Assembly (NCBI GenBank): GCA_040386775.1
Contig: JAZKEU010000013.1
Location: 41,701 to 76,004, forward strand
Direction of reading: 5' to 3'
Origin: Bdellovibrionota bacterium
GTDB taxonomy: Bacteria > Bdellovibrionota > Bdellovibrionia > Bdellovibrionales > JAEYZS01
Length of the DNA stretch: 34,304 nucleotides
Shown piece after piece: positions 17,898-26,838 of the stretch. How positions within the stretch are numbered: the stretch's first letter is position 1; the number at the start of each line of letters is the position of its first letter. Both the position numbers and the translations under genes were made by a program. The notes under the pieces were generated by a model. That model searched no databases. It saw only the letters and a list, made by a program, of their open reading frames with translations, and was not told the DNA's origin.

Positions 17898-19082
17898 ATG
17901 TTATTTAAAATTTTTTCCGTCTTTTTATTTTTAAGCGCGAGTATTTCCCTTCAGGCAGGAAATTTATGTCCTGCTATTATTGGACCTGCCGCTAAACTTA
18001 CTGTGTTGGCGGCTGAAGTGCTCTGTCACTCATCAGCTTTAGGCGTTCCCCAAAACGTAGAAAATTCTTTGGGAACTGCGTACCGCTTGACTAAAATTTC
18101 GGATAAAAAAATCAAAATAGAAATCAACCCAACTTTTTACGCTAAAAAATCTGAGTTACAAGAAAGTCTTTGGCAGTTTGCTTCTAGGTCGTTAGAAACT
18201 CAGAAAGAATTTATTCAGAAAATGAATATTTGTTTTGATCGCTTTAAGCCATTTCTGATTGGACCAGAAGGTCAAAGTTTGGAAATAGCAGCAACTGAAG
18301 ATAAAAAAGTTCCAGCTATACAAATCAAGATCAGGCCTCAAGAGAGTCGAAGCTCAGTGAAGCAATATAGTGAATCCATACCTTGTGAGACGATACTCCA
18401 TGAAGTTTTGCACGTGTTGGGTTTAGAAGATGAGTATCCAGAGACAAAGGCGGGTTTCAATAAAGACCCAAATGAAAATCGCTATAACTATGTTAGAGAG
18501 AATCCGGAGGTTGTAGGGTTTGATTGTCGTGCCACAGGACCCGAGTATTCAATTATGTATGACGAAGTTTCTGCTCTGGATTCTGTTCTCCCTTTAGAAG
18601 AACATACGACGAAAACTTGTGTTTGTACTCAAAGTGAGAAAGTTTGTGAAAATATCTTCGTAAAAAATAGAAAGAAAATTTCGGGGGGTAGCCAGTGTCC
18701 CAAGGGTTATACGGCTAGAATATCTAGTAAAATTCAAAGATCAAAAATTGATCAGATGAAATTCAGTGGTTACTCTGACGAGGACATAGAATTAAATCTC
18801 AGTATTGAAAGTGAAGAAAAAAAAGAATCTAAATTGCCTAGTTTGTATTATTTAAAAAATGGAAATACCGAATTTGACTTAGTCACCGTTAAAAAACTTA
18901 AACCTCAGAGAAAATCTTTGTTAATGCCTGCACATTTTAGAATGGTCACAAGCCCCAACTGCTTTTTGAAAAATCAAAATTATCTAAAATGCACGGAAGG
19001 TGCTTACAGAAACTCTATGGTTCATGGCAGTTGCTCGGCTGAAGTGAAGAAATGCCAGTCCAATATTGACTGGTTACATTGA
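17898..19082 (+). CDS. Secreted metzincin-like zinc metalloprotease
   Basis: 394 residues with a signal peptide (MLFKIFSVFLFLSASISLQA). The active site reads HEVLHVLGLED: H168, E169 and H172 bind zinc and catalyse, and D178 fits the third ligand of the HExxHxxGxxD type. A probable Met-turn, EYSIMYDEV with Met220, lies about 40 residues further on, as in metzincins. Several cysteines (for example TCVCTQSEKVC) suggest disulfides in the exported protein. It starts two bases after the spoVR stop, so it is almost certainly in the same transcript, an association I do not know from other prkA-yeaH-spoVR loci. The C-terminal 130 residues match no domain I recognise. Substrate unknown; periplasmic or extracellular. 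Confidence 0.82.
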   Translation: MLFKIFSVFLFLSASISLQAGNLCPAIIGPAAKLTVLAAEVLCHSSALGVPQNVENSLGTAYRLTKISDKKIKIEINPTFYAKKSELQESLWQFASRSLETQKEFIQKMNICFDRFKPFLIGPEGQSLEIAATEDKKVPAIQIKIRPQESRSSVKQYSESIPCETILHEVLHVLGLEDEYPETKAGFNKDPNENRYNYVRENPEVVGFDCRATGPEYSIMYDEVSALDSVLPLEEHTTKTCVCTQSEKVCENIFVKNRKKISGGSQCPKGYTARISSKIQRSKIDQMKFSGYSDEDIELNLSIESEEKKESKLPSLYYLKNGNTEFDLVTVKKLKPQRKSLLMPAHFRMVTSPNCFLKNQNYLKCTEGAYRNSMVHGSCSAEVKKCQSNIDWLH

Positions 19083-19271
19083 AATACCCGGCAGTGCTAT
19101 AGTTGATTTAAAACGAATTTAATCTTTTTAACGGCAGTTATCTTCCGAAATCCGGTTAAGGTATGAATTTATTTTAGCCTCAGAGCTTAAAAAGAAAATT
19201 AAAGGAAATTAATTTAAAGTTTTGGTAATATCCTCCCACTTAAACCTGAAGAGTCGGAGAGGGTTATCTGC

Positions 19272-19871
19272 ATGGTCAATTTGGACATCGTCACTATCGA
19301 AGATATGCTCACGCAATCGGTACCTGTTAAAACAAAAGGGTGTATGTTTTGTGAGTTGGACGAGAGTCTGATTGTCGAAGAAACATCGCACTTTTATCTT
19401 ATTAAAGACAAGTTTCCTATTTCCGAAAATCACGTGATGATAATATCTAAAGAGCATTTTGGATGTGTTGGTGAACTGCCGAGTTCATTGTTTGGTCAGA
19501 TACATTCACTGAGAGAAAAATTAGTGAGTTACTTTAAAACTCCTAATTTTATTGGCTATGAACACGGGAGGGCCGGGCATTGTGTAAAATTGAAAGGCTC
19601 GGAAGTGACCTGTCACCACATGCATTTGCACTACCTTCCTCTAGAAGTGAATATCAGAAATATTCTCAAAGGTAATTTCACGGAAAAACCAATTCAATTG
19701 GATGATATAAAAAATCATTATGAAAGATATGGGGAGTATTTGTATTTTGAAGATGTCAATCGACAAGGATTCTTTTATCCGGCCCATCTTCATGTCGAGT
19801 CTCATCTATTGAGAACGTTGGTCTGTGCTTCTGCCAATTTGTCTCATAGGTCAGACTGGGAGAGGTTGTGA
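19272..19871 (+). CDS. HIT (histidine triad) family protein
   Basis: 199 residues. The histidine triad HMHLHYLP (H116, H118, H120) is at the end of a domain that begins with GCMFCEL (C24, C27), the zinc-type N-terminus seen in many HIT hydrolases. HIT enzymes hydrolyse or transfer nucleotidyl groups from phosphoramidates, dinucleotides or ADP-linked compounds. About 75 extra residues follow the triad, with another His-rich stretch (PAHLHVESHLL), longer than a minimal HIT protein. The ATG has GGAGAGGG upstream. The stop overlaps the next start (GTGA), so it is coupled to the aminotransferase-like gene. Substrate unknown. Confidence 0.83.
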   Translation: MVNLDIVTIEDMLTQSVPVKTKGCMFCELDESLIVEETSHFYLIKDKFPISENHVMIISKEHFGCVGELPSSLFGQIHSLREKLVSYFKTPNFIGYEHGRAGHCVKLKGSEVTCHHMHLHYLPLEVNIRNILKGNFTEKPIQLDDIKNHYERYGEYLYFEDVNRQGFFYPAHLHVESHLLRTLVCASANLSHRSDWERL

Positions 19872-21022
19872 TCTATTTTGATAATGCTTCTACTTATCAC
19901 CCGAAAAGCCCAAAAATACCGGAAGCCATATCTCAATATTTAAATCAAATCATTGCCAGCCCTGGTAGGGGTGGACACAGTCACGGTCAAATGGCAGGTC
20001 GGCTCCAAGAGGAAACGAAGGAAGTTCTTCGCGGTCTATTCAATGCCGAAAGAACGGATCAGTTTCATTTTTGTGCAAATGCGACTCATGGATTAAATTT
20101 CATTATTCAGAGTTTAATAGGCCGTGGTGATCATGTTGTTACATCCGCTTTGGAGCACAACTCGGTTTTGCGACCCCTCAAAAAAATGTCCCATGATCGG
20201 CAAGCGGAGATAACCATTGTTCCTGCGAGCTCAGAAGGAAGAGTAGACCCGGAGAATATTATAAGCTCCACACGACCAAACACAAAGCTGGTGGTGTTAA
20301 ACCACGCTTCCAACGTGCTGGGCACAGTTCTGCCGCTCGAAAAAATTCTTAGATTTTGTAAGGATAAAGGCATTTCCACTTTAGTAGATACTTCACAAAC
20401 TGCAGGAAAAATAAAAATTGATCTTCAAAAATTGCCCATGGATTTTATGGTTGCAACTGGTCACAAAGCACTGCGTGGCCCCTCCGGTATCGGTGTTATC
20501 TACACACGAAGAATTGATTTGTTGAGTCCTTTGATCGTTGGCGGAACCGGAGGAAATTCTTTATCCTTATGGCACCCTGAAAATCCCCAGCATATTTTTG
20601 AAGCGGGAACGCCCAACTATTTAGGCATAGCTGCTTTAAAAGCCTCTCTTGAGGATTTTGATATTGAGTATGCAGATTTACCCAAGGAACTTGAAATTAT
20701 AAATTATATTCAGAAAGAACTTAGAAAGATAAACGGTGTTACGTTATACGGCTGTTCCTCTTTGGAAAATAGAATTCCAATTGTGAGTTTTAATATAAAT
20801 GGTTTGAGCTCCCAGAAAGCCCTTGCGATTTATGATGAAACTTATGGAATTATGTTGAGAGCGGGGCTGCACTGCGCTCCCATTGCCCATCAGATGATAG
20901 CGAGTTTACCTCATGGAGCTCTACGATTGAGTTTGGGACATGCAAATACGATGGATGAGGCCGCAACTTTTATTGAATCGACCCAAAACATAGTCGCTGA
21001 AAATCAAAGCGGTACTCTGTAA
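19868..21022 (+). CDS. Aminotransferase class V, cysteine desulfurase-like
   Basis: 384 residues, fold type I PLP enzyme. It begins IYFDNASTYHPKSP as in the cysteine desulfurase branch. K200 in ATGHKALRGPSGIG is the PLP Schiff-base lysine; D174 and Q177 in VDTSQTAG fit cofactor contacts; C336 in RAGLHCAPIAH is the persulfide-forming cysteine, placed as in SufS-like and TIGR01977-type enzymes. It should remove sulfur from cysteine or act as a related C-S lyase. No Fe-S assembly genes are nearby, which argues for a dedicated biosynthetic role. The GTG start overlaps the HIT gene by four bases, and the transporter gene begins on the base after its stop. Confidence 0.9.
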   Translation: MIYFDNASTYHPKSPKIPEAISQYLNQIIASPGRGGHSHGQMAGRLQEETKEVLRGLFNAERTDQFHFCANATHGLNFIIQSLIGRGDHVVTSALEHNSVLRPLKKMSHDRQAEITIVPASSEGRVDPENIISSTRPNTKLVVLNHASNVLGTVLPLEKILRFCKDKGISTLVDTSQTAGKIKIDLQKLPMDFMVATGHKALRGPSGIGVIYTRRIDLLSPLIVGGTGGNSLSLWHPENPQHIFEAGTPNYLGIAALKASLEDFDIEYADLPKELEIINYIQKELRKINGVTLYGCSSLENRIPIVSFNINGLSSQKALAIYDETYGIMLRAGLHCAPIAHQMIASLPHGALRLSLGHANTMDEAATFIESTQNIVAENQSGTL

Positions 21023-21907
21023 GTGGATATTGCTGTCGGTATCACCCTTTTGTATGCTTTTATCTCCGCCAGTTTCAGGGGAGTCATATCCACCATCGAT
21101 AGATATCAATTTGGGGTCAGTCGCCAATCTGTAACTTTCACGAACATATACAATAATGTATTGGCTTTTATCATTTCCTTAGTCGTATGCATTTTTTTTG
21201 GAGATGTTCATCGGGTTCTCCCTTTTCTTGGCAATATTAAAATTATACTGTTTAGTTTTATATTGCAATTGGCCGCTCATGCTTTTTCCTACGCTTTTAA
21301 GCATATGAAAATTCCCGCCGTAATTATTTTTTCGAAGATGGCAGATTTATTTATTCCTATTGGAATATTTTTATTTTCTTCGATTTGGAATTGGAGCGAC
21401 TTTTTATTTTCGGTAAGTACTTTTCTAGTGTGTGTGCCTATTTTTATTTTTCAAAATAAAAAAGGTCATATTCATTTATTTTCTGCTTTGGCGGTGCTTT
21501 TTGTATTGGTGATCCAAGGTTCTTTTTCTCCTTGGTTCATGTCGGGAGTTTCATCTGATTCTTGGATTCATTACACCGTCGCGTTGATTTTTTGGCGTCT
21601 TGTTTTTAGTTTATTGGGCGTGATTAATAATTCGAAAGAGTTCTCTATGCATCCCACTTGTTCTAAAAAATTTAGAAAGTATTTGTCTATAATGTTGGTG
21701 CGTTCAGTTTTAACTCTTGGAGCTCAGGCCTTTTTAGTTTTATCATTGAGTCAGGAAAGACCAGTGCTGGCCTGGCCCGTACTGAATGCGACGGGCCTGA
21801 TATCCGTAGTTTTTTCTTCTTTAATTCTACGTGAGCATGCTGGAAAATATGAGATTCTGGCGGTGATACTTATTGCTATACTGGGATTGTTAAAAGCTTT
21901 GGTTTAA
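21023..21907 (+). CDS. EamA/DMT-like multi-pass transporter
   Basis: 294 residues, almost entirely hydrophobic with about ten predicted helices arranged as two halves of five, the layout of the drug/metabolite transporter superfamily. Helix-ending features such as KMADLFIPIGIFLFSS in the first half and LNATGLISVVFSSLILREHAGKYEILAVILIAILG at the end (second EamA repeat region; the REH-x-x-K-E element is typical) support this. It starts at GTG directly after the aminotransferase stop. The order suggests import of a precursor or export of the product of the HIT/PLP enzymes. Specific substrate not predictable. Confidence 0.75.
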   Translation: MDIAVGITLLYAFISASFRGVISTIDRYQFGVSRQSVTFTNIYNNVLAFIISLVVCIFFGDVHRVLPFLGNIKIILFSFILQLAAHAFSYAFKHMKIPAVIIFSKMADLFIPIGIFLFSSIWNWSDFLFSVSTFLVCVPIFIFQNKKGHIHLFSALAVLFVLVIQGSFSPWFMSGVSSDSWIHYTVALIFWRLVFSLLGVINNSKEFSMHPTCSKKFRKYLSIMLVRSVLTLGAQAFLVLSLSQERPVLAWPVLNATGLISVVFSSLILREHAGKYEILAVILIAILGLLKALV

Positions 21908-21962
21908 ATAGCCAAGTACATTAAATAAATTCGTGCGAAAAAATTATTTGAGGAGTAGTAGA

Positions 21963-22265
21963 GTGCAAAAATTAGTTCGAGATCTAATTCCAGATTTGAT
22001 CAAAAAAACAGATGGAGAAGCCAGCAAACATAAAATTAGAATTGCTTCTAATGCGGAGATGCCCGATTTATTAAAAATGAAGCTGGAAGAAGAACTCAAA
22101 GAATATTTAGAATCGAATTCCGTAGAAGAATTAGCAGATTTAGTTGAGGTCGTGAGGGCCATTTTAGATCATAATGGTATACATTGGGATGATTTTGAAA
22201 AAACAAGGCTCGAAAAAGCAAAGGCTCGAGGAATTTTTAAAAAGAAATTTGTTTTGTATTTGTAA
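21963..22265 (+). CDS. MazG-like nucleoside triphosphate pyrophosphohydrolase
   Basis: About 100 residues from GTG 21963, which has GAGGAG seven bases upstream; the longer frame start at 21933 would place the ribosome site inside the gene. The pattern QKLVRDLIPDLI, then KLEEELKEYLE, then VEELADLVEVVRAIL, then RLEKAKARGIFKKKFVLYL is that of the house-cleaning phosphoribosyl-ATP/NTP pyrophosphohydrolase group (COG4997). The EExxE and ExxD metal-binding residues of the MazG fold are present (LEEELKE, ELAD). It hydrolyses a nucleoside triphosphate to monophosphate and PPi. It lies 55 bases downstream of the transporter, possibly in the same operon. Confidence 0.82.
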   Translation: MQKLVRDLIPDLIKKTDGEASKHKIRIASNAEMPDLLKMKLEEELKEYLESNSVEELADLVEVVRAILDHNGIHWDDFEKTRLEKAKARGIFKKKFVLYL

Positions 22266-22278
22266 AGAAATGCCAGCC

Positions 22279-22299
22279 GAGTTGGGTTGGATCCAACTC
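22279..22299. other. Stem-loop between convergent genes
   Basis: GAGTTGG (22279-22285) pairs with CCAACTC (22293-22299) around a 7-base loop; the inner part GTTGGATCCAAC is also palindromic. It lies between the convergent MazG-like and GcvH-like genes and may help end transcription, but no T run follows on either strand. Confidence 0.4.
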
Positions 22300-22354
22300 T
22301 AGAGGCTTGAACCCCCGTAGAGGATTCAATAAATTTATTATAATTAGGACAGAG

Positions 22355-22711
22355 TTACTCGTCTGTCTCTTTATCAAAGAGCGCATCCAAGCTGGCCTCA
22401 TCCGTAGCTTCGATTTTATATAACCAACTGTCATAGGGATCATCAAACAACAGAGAATTGTCTTCCATCACTTCGGCATTCACTTCGATCACGCTACCGT
22501 TGACAGGTGAATAAAGTTTGTAGGTTCCATCTGGAGTTTCGATTTCGCCGCACACATCGTCTGCCTCGACCTCTTCGCCTTCGGAGGGAAGATTCATTTC
22601 TTGAATTTTATCGATTTCACCTAAAGCTTCCTCAGTCATACCAACGAGTACGGCATTATCCTCTATCATAATCCAATGATGTCCCATGTATGTGATGTGT
22701 TCGTTTTTCAT
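22355..22711 (-). CDS. GcvH-like protein lacking the lipoyl lysine
   Basis: 118 residues with the fold pattern of glycine cleavage H protein: HHWIMIEDNAVLVGMTEEALGEID, then MNLPSEGEEVEADD, then LYSPVNGSVIEVN and DDPYDSWLYKIEA. In true GcvH the segment is E-S-V-K-A, and the Lys carries lipoate. Here the matching residues are E58-T-P-D61-G, so the attachment lysine is replaced by Asp; K65 lies four positions later and is not in the usual turn. It therefore probably does not serve glycine cleavage in the normal way, and no gcvT or gcvP gene is near. It may be a degenerate or moonlighting carrier-like protein. Good AGGAG site six bases before ATG. The C-terminus is very acidic. Confidence 0.85.
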   Translation of the reverse strand: MKNEHITYMGHHWIMIEDNAVLVGMTEEALGEIDKIQEMNLPSEGEEVEADDVCGEIETPDGTYKLYSPVNGSVIEVNAEVMEDNSLLFDDPYDSWLYKIEATDEASLDALFDKETDE

Positions 22712-22762
22712 GCAGTACTCCTAAAAAGTTCATTAGCTAACTTTAATTATTAGATGAAAAAA

Positions 22763-22793
22763 ATTATATGGCATTAACTGTAAAAAATGTGAA
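22763..22793 (-). promoter_or_regulatory. Candidate promoter of the GcvH-like gene
   Basis: On the minus strand a perfect -10 TATAAT (22768-22763) is preceded after 19 bases by TTCACA (22793-22788). The start site would be about 45 bases before the ATG at 22711. Spacing is slightly long. Confidence 0.45.
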
Positions 22794-22830
22794 GTCATTT
22801 TTTGGTTGAGATCTAAATAGGCACCCTGAG

Positions 22831-22859
22831 TTGCGCTTTAAATCTATGTTTGTTATACC
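22831..22859 (+). promoter_or_regulatory. Candidate promoter of the GGCT-like gene
   Basis: TTGCGC (22831-22836), 17-base spacer, TATACC (22854-22859), about 33 bases before the ATG at 22893. It is divergent from the GcvH-like promoter. Confidence 0.5.
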
Positions 22860-22892
22860 TGCCGCTTCGTTTGAGTCTAGAGGGGGACAATA

Positions 22893-23519
22893 ATGATAGT
22901 CGATACACAAGATGTTAAATCATCTGAAATGAATATCTTCGTCTACGGATCGTTAGCTCGGGGCAACATACATTACTCTAAGTTCTTCAATGAAGAGAAC
23001 ATCACTCCAAATGTATTTGTTAAGGGCTCTGCGTATCGTTTAGAGGTGGGATATTCCGTGATTTCTACGCAAGGATCACAGCGGGTTCCGGGAGATCTAA
23101 TCAAATGCAATAGAAGTGATGTGCTTTTGAGTTTGCTAGATCAATTTCATGGATTTTCGTTCAAAATACCGGAAAAGAGCCTTTTCCTAAGAATGGAGAC
23201 GGATGTTTATCTGGATAATGGATTTACGGAAAAAGCTTACGTTTATAGCATAAATCCGCTAAAACTTCCGAAAACAGCGAAACTTATAGAAAGTGGCAAC
23301 TGGATGGAGGACTTTGCGCAGAATCCTCCTCTCACCGAGAAACTCAAAGATCGTGAGAAAGAATACATTAGAAAGCTTGGAAATTCTTCTGGTAGAGACA
23401 TCGTTCCCATTCAATTGGATCTCTACAGAGGATTGATGAACATGGGAATGATTGTAGATAAAGGAAGAAGGCTTGCCCTCTCAAAACTCGGACAAGAAGT
23501 CTTTAGGTACCTCGAATAA
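22893..23519 (+). CDS. Gamma-glutamylcyclotransferase-like protein
   Basis: 208 residues. The GGCT/AIG2-like fold begins at MNIFVYGSLARGN (YGSL loop at 18-21), with VKGSAYRLEVGYS and LFLRMETDVYLDNGFTEKAYVYSIN strands. In active GGCT enzymes the loop after the LD motif carries the catalytic Glu (E-G); here it reads LLDQFHGF with H86 in that place, so cyclotransferase activity is doubtful. A C-terminal helical region at about 145-208 (GRDIVPIQLDLYRGLMNMG, then [17 protein letters not shown]) looks like a separate small domain, perhaps winged-helix. AGAGGGGG precedes the ATG. The end overlaps the possible trmL start. Confidence 0.78.
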   Translation: MIVDTQDVKSSEMNIFVYGSLARGNIHYSKFFNEENITPNVFVKGSAYRLEVGYSVISTQGSQRVPGDLIKCNRSDVLLSLLDQFHGFSFKIPEKSLFLRMETDVYLDNGFTEKAYVYSINPLKLPKTAKLIESGNWMEDFAQNPPLTEKLKDREKEYIRKLGNSSGRDIVPIQLDLYRGLMNMGMIVDKGRRLALSKLGQEVFRYLE

Positions 23520-23982
23520 TCTCTTTAATGTGGTTCTCATAGAACCCGAGATACCCAATAATACCGGCAACATCGGCCGCACCTGCATTGGTGCGGCAAG
23601 TTCGCTTCATTTAGTCGGAAAGCTTGGCTTTGAGATTGATGATAAGAAATTAAAGCGCGCAGGACTAGATTATTGGGTCCATCTAAACTGGCAGCATCAT
23701 AAAACTTTCGAAGATTGGCTCGCGATTGTTCCAGATAAATCACGCATGCACCTCTTTACAACTAAGACCACCAACTCCATATTTGATGCAGAGATTAAAA
23801 AAGGAGATTGGTTGGTTTTTGGAAAAGAAACTAAAGGCCTTAGTCCAGAAATCCTACAAATGTTCCCTGATCAACTTGTGACTTTGCCAATGCATGGTCC
23901 CATCAGAAGTTTGAATCTCTCGAATGCTGTATCCATTGGTCTTTACGAAGGAATTCGGCAAATAACTCATAGACAGTCTTAG
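23473..23982 (+). CDS. trmL: tRNA (cytidine/uridine-34 2'-O)-methyltransferase
   Basis: SPOUT-family SAM-dependent enzyme that methylates the ribose of the wobble base in tRNA-Leu. All three family motifs are visible: [19 protein letters not shown] at the start, [13 protein letters not shown] in the middle and [20 protein letters not shown] forming the knotted SAM site near the end. Length up to 169 residues is normal. The start is uncertain: TTG 23473 has AAGGA seven bases upstream and overlaps the previous gene by 47 bases, while GTG 23530 would begin immediately at the first motif with no ribosome site. I favour TTG. Cytoplasmic; co-transcribed with the GGCT-like gene. Confidence 0.93.
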   Translation: MPSQNSDKKSLGTSNNLFNVVLIEPEIPNNTGNIGRTCIGAASSLHLVGKLGFEIDDKKLKRAGLDYWVHLNWQHHKTFEDWLAIVPDKSRMHLFTTKTTNSIFDAEIKKGDWLVFGKETKGLSPEILQMFPDQLVTLPMHGPIRSLNLSNAVSIGLYEGIRQITHRQS

Positions 23983-24032
23983 TTTGTGAGAGTAAATTTT
24001 TTGATAGGGTAAACAGTAGCAGTGCAAAAACA

Positions 24033-24053
24033 TATACAGTAAAACTATACAGT
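24033..24053 (+). repeat. Short direct repeat in the secA leader
   Basis: TATACAGT occurs at 24033-24040 and 24046-24053, 13 bases apart, and the second copy runs into the GTGGA ribosome site of secA. It could be a protein-binding site or chance in AT-rich DNA. Confidence 0.35.
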
Positions 24054-24062
24054 GGAAATTTG

Positions 24063-26780
24063 ATGATACAAAAAGTTCTCGCCAAAATTTTTGGCACTCA
24101 GCACGAACGTGAAATGAAAAGGTTGCAGCCACTAGTTGATACAATCAACTCGTTTGAACCGGCGATAAAAAAACTCACCGACGATCAGTTAAAAGCAAAA
24201 ACTCCAGAGTTTAAAAATAGATTAAAAAATGGCGAAACGCTCGATGATATTTTGCCAGAAGCTTTTGCAGTTTGCAGAGAAGCATCGATTCGTGTCCTTG
24301 GAATGAGACATTACGACGTTCAGATGATTGGTGGTCTTGTTCTTCATCAGGGCAAGATTGCCGAGATGAGAACAGGTGAGGGCAAGACTCTTGTTGGAAC
24401 ACTTCCTGTTTATCTGAATGCTCTTTCTGGAGAGGGTGTTCACGTTGTAACGGTGAACGATTACTTGGCCAAGCGTGACTCGGCATGGATGGGTCAGCTT
24501 TACAATTGGTTGGGCCTTTCAGTGGGTATCATCGTGCATGAATTGAGCGATAGACAAAGACGCGATTCTTATAATTCTGATATTACTTACGGAACAAATA
24601 ACGAATTTGGTTTTGACTATCTTAGAGACAACATGAAGTTTGATCTTAAGGATTACGTACAAAGACCATTCAATTACGCTATTGTCGACGAATGCGATTC
24701 CATTTTGGTGGATGAAGCAAGAACTCCATTGATCATTTCTGGTCCGGCAGAAGATTCAACAGACAAATATGCGACCATCAATAAAATCATTCCTTCTTTA
24801 AAAAAAGATGTTCATTTTACGATTGATTTAAAGTCAAAAACTTCCATCTTAACTGAGGAAGGCAACAATAAAGTTGAAGAGCTTTTAGGCTTAGACAATC
24901 TGTATGATCCACAAAACATCGAACTTCTTCATCATGTAACCCAAGGCTTGAGAGCGCATCACCTATATAAAGTGGATGTGGACTATATGATCAAAGATGG
25001 TCAAGTGATCATCGTGGATGAATTCACAGGAAGATTGATGGAGGGGCGCCGTTGGAGTGATGGACTTCACCAAGCAATCGAAGCCAAAGAAGGCGTAAAA
25101 GTTAAAAACGAAAACCAAACTCTTGCGACAGTAACTTTCCAGAACTATTTCAGAATGTACAAAAAACTTTCTGGTATGACGGGAACTGCCGAAACCGAAG
25201 CTGTGGAATTCAAAAAGATTTATAATCTTGATGTGGTTGTGATTCCTACAAACAAGGGCATTCGAAGAGAAGACCATGACGATATTATTTTTAAAACAGA
25301 ACTTGCAAAATTCAAAGCCATTGCGCTTGATATTCAGAAGAGGCATGAATCCGGGCAACCTGTATTAGTCGGTACTGTGAGTATTGATAAATCAGAAAAA
25401 CTCAGTCAATTTTTAAAAAACTTAGGCGTAAAGCATAACGTGCTCAATGCTAAACATCACGAAAGAGAAGCGGAAATCGTGGCTCAGGCGGGACGTAAAG
25501 GTGCCGTGACCATTGCCACGAATATGGCGGGCCGGGGAACAGATATCGTGCTCGGTGGTAACATAGAATTCTTAGCAAAAGCGCATCATGCAACTGATGA
25601 ATCTGCTGATTACGAAACGCTGCTGAAAAAATATAAAGAAACAACGTCGAAAGAAAAAGAAGAAGTGATTGCAGCCGGTGGTCTATACATCATCGGTACT
25701 GAAAGACACGAATCCCGTCGTATTGATAATCAGCTAAGAGGTCGTTCGGGTCGTCAAGGTGATCCGGGTGCTTCTCAATTCTATCTTTCTTTGGATGACC
25801 AATTGATGGTTGTGTTCAATGGAGAGAGAATTAAAAAAATCATGACCACGCTCAATGTACCGGAAGATGAACCCATCACGGCACCCATGGTGACTCGTGC
25901 CATTGAGGGTGCTCAGAAAAAAGTAGAAGGTCATAACTTTGATATCCGTAAACACCTATTGGATTACGACGATGTTATGAATCAACAAAGAAGTTCTATC
26001 TACGGAATGAGAAAAAGAGTTTTGGAAGGTGGAGAGCCCTTAGAGCAAATCACCAAAGATATGATGGGGGATGTGACGTCAGATATCCTGGACGTTTTTG
26101 TTGATGAAAAAACGAAGCCCCAAGACTGGAATCTAGAAGGTTTGAATTTAGCTCTTACGCAGCAGTTTGGAGTCAGTCCGGAATTCAAAGAGTCGGTAAC
26201 AATCGAAGATATTTTAGAGAGAACAAAGAACTTAGTGCTTTCTCAATACGAAAAGCAAAAAAACGAATTAGGTCCATTCTTCGAACAAGCGCAAAAGATG
26301 ATCGCGCTTCAAGCCATTGATCAAAAGTGGAAAGAACATTTGCAAAGGATCGATCATTTAAGAGAAGGCATTAACTTAAGAGCTTATGCTCAAAAAGATC
26401 CTCTCATTGAATACAAAAAAGAAGCATTCATGACTTTTGAAGAAACAAATCGTTCTATCAAGAGTGATGCTTTGGAAAAATTATTTAAAATTCAAGTTCG
26501 TCATGATTATGTTCAGCAAGCTGAGCAATCGGACGATGTTGGCGAAATTAGCGAAGAAGTGCTTCAGGGATTGGCGCCTCGCAAGCCACAAAGAATGTCG
26601 ATGTCACATGATAGTGCTCAAGGATTTATTGGACAGGCTCAGCCTACGGCTCCAAGGCCAAATGTACCTAAAAATATTCAACCTATGACAAACCAAGGGC
26701 CAAAGGTGGGAAGAAATGATCCCTGCCCTTGTGGTAGCGGGAAGAAGTACAAAAAGTGTCACGGTGCTAGCGAGACTTAA
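24063..26780 (+). CDS. secA: Preprotein translocase ATPase SecA
   Basis: 905 residues, the motor of the Sec export pathway, working at the inner membrane with SecYEG. Walker A MRTGEGKT at about 102-109, DEAD-type [16 protein letters not shown] at about 208-223, the preprotein cross-linking region, [12 protein letters not shown] of motif VI, and the helical scaffold [19 protein letters not shown] are all present. The C-terminus carries the zinc motif [14 protein letters not shown] that binds SecB and phospholipids. The ATG at 24063 is chosen over the TTG three bases earlier because GTGGA lies seven bases before it. The Walker B DEVD is DECD, a mild change. Full length and apparently intact. 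Confidence 0.98.
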   Translation: MIQKVLAKIFGTQHEREMKRLQPLVDTINSFEPAIKKLTDDQLKAKTPEFKNRLKNGETLDDILPEAFAVCREASIRVLGMRHYDVQMIGGLVLHQGKIAEMRTGEGKTLVGTLPVYLNALSGEGVHVVTVNDYLAKRDSAWMGQLYNWLGLSVGIIVHELSDRQRRDSYNSDITYGTNNEFGFDYLRDNMKFDLKDYVQRPFNYAIVDECDSILVDEARTPLIISGPAEDSTDKYATINKIIPSLKKDVHFTIDLKSKTSILTEEGNNKVEELLGLDNLYDPQNIELLHHVTQGLRAHHLYKVDVDYMIKDGQVIIVDEFTGRLMEGRRWSDGLHQAIEAKEGVKVKNENQTLATVTFQNYFRMYKKLSGMTGTAETEAVEFKKIYNLDVVVIPTNKGIRREDHDDIIFKTELAKFKAIALDIQKRHESGQPVLVGTVSIDKSEKLSQFLKNLGVKHNVLNAKHHEREAEIVAQAGRKGAVTIATNMAGRGTDIVLGGNIEFLAKAHHATDESADYETLLKKYKETTSKEKEEVIAAGGLYIIGTERHESRRIDNQLRGRSGRQGDPGASQFYLSLDDQLMVVFNGERIKKIMTTLNVPEDEPITAPMVTRAIEGAQKKVEGHNFDIRKHLLDYDDVMNQQRSSIYGMRKRVLEGGEPLEQITKDMMGDVTSDILDVFVDEKTKPQDWNLEGLNLALTQQFGVSPEFKESVTIEDILERTKNLVLSQYEKQKNELGPFFEQAQKMIALQAIDQKWKEHLQRIDHLREGINLRAYAQKDPLIEYKKEAFMTFEETNRSIKSDALEKLFKIQVRHDYVQQAEQSDDVGEISEEVLQGLAPRKPQRMSMSHDSAQGFIGQAQPTAPRPNVPKNIQPMTNQGPKVGRNDPCPCGSGKKYKKCHGASET

Positions 26781-26838
26781 AGATTAGGTCTCAAATGTAA
26801 AACTGATTTTTTTACTGGTCTTTTTTGAAGGAAGAAAA

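Noticed and set aside
22262-22330. tRNA T-arm-like sequence (GGGGGTTCAAGCC on the minus strand)
   Set aside because: The T stem does not pair and no anticodon or D arm can be found; not a tRNA, and too weak to call an attachment-site remnant.
24211-24486. Minus-strand open frames inside secA
   Set aside because: Antisense to the strongly conserved SecA ATPase region, with no start signal.
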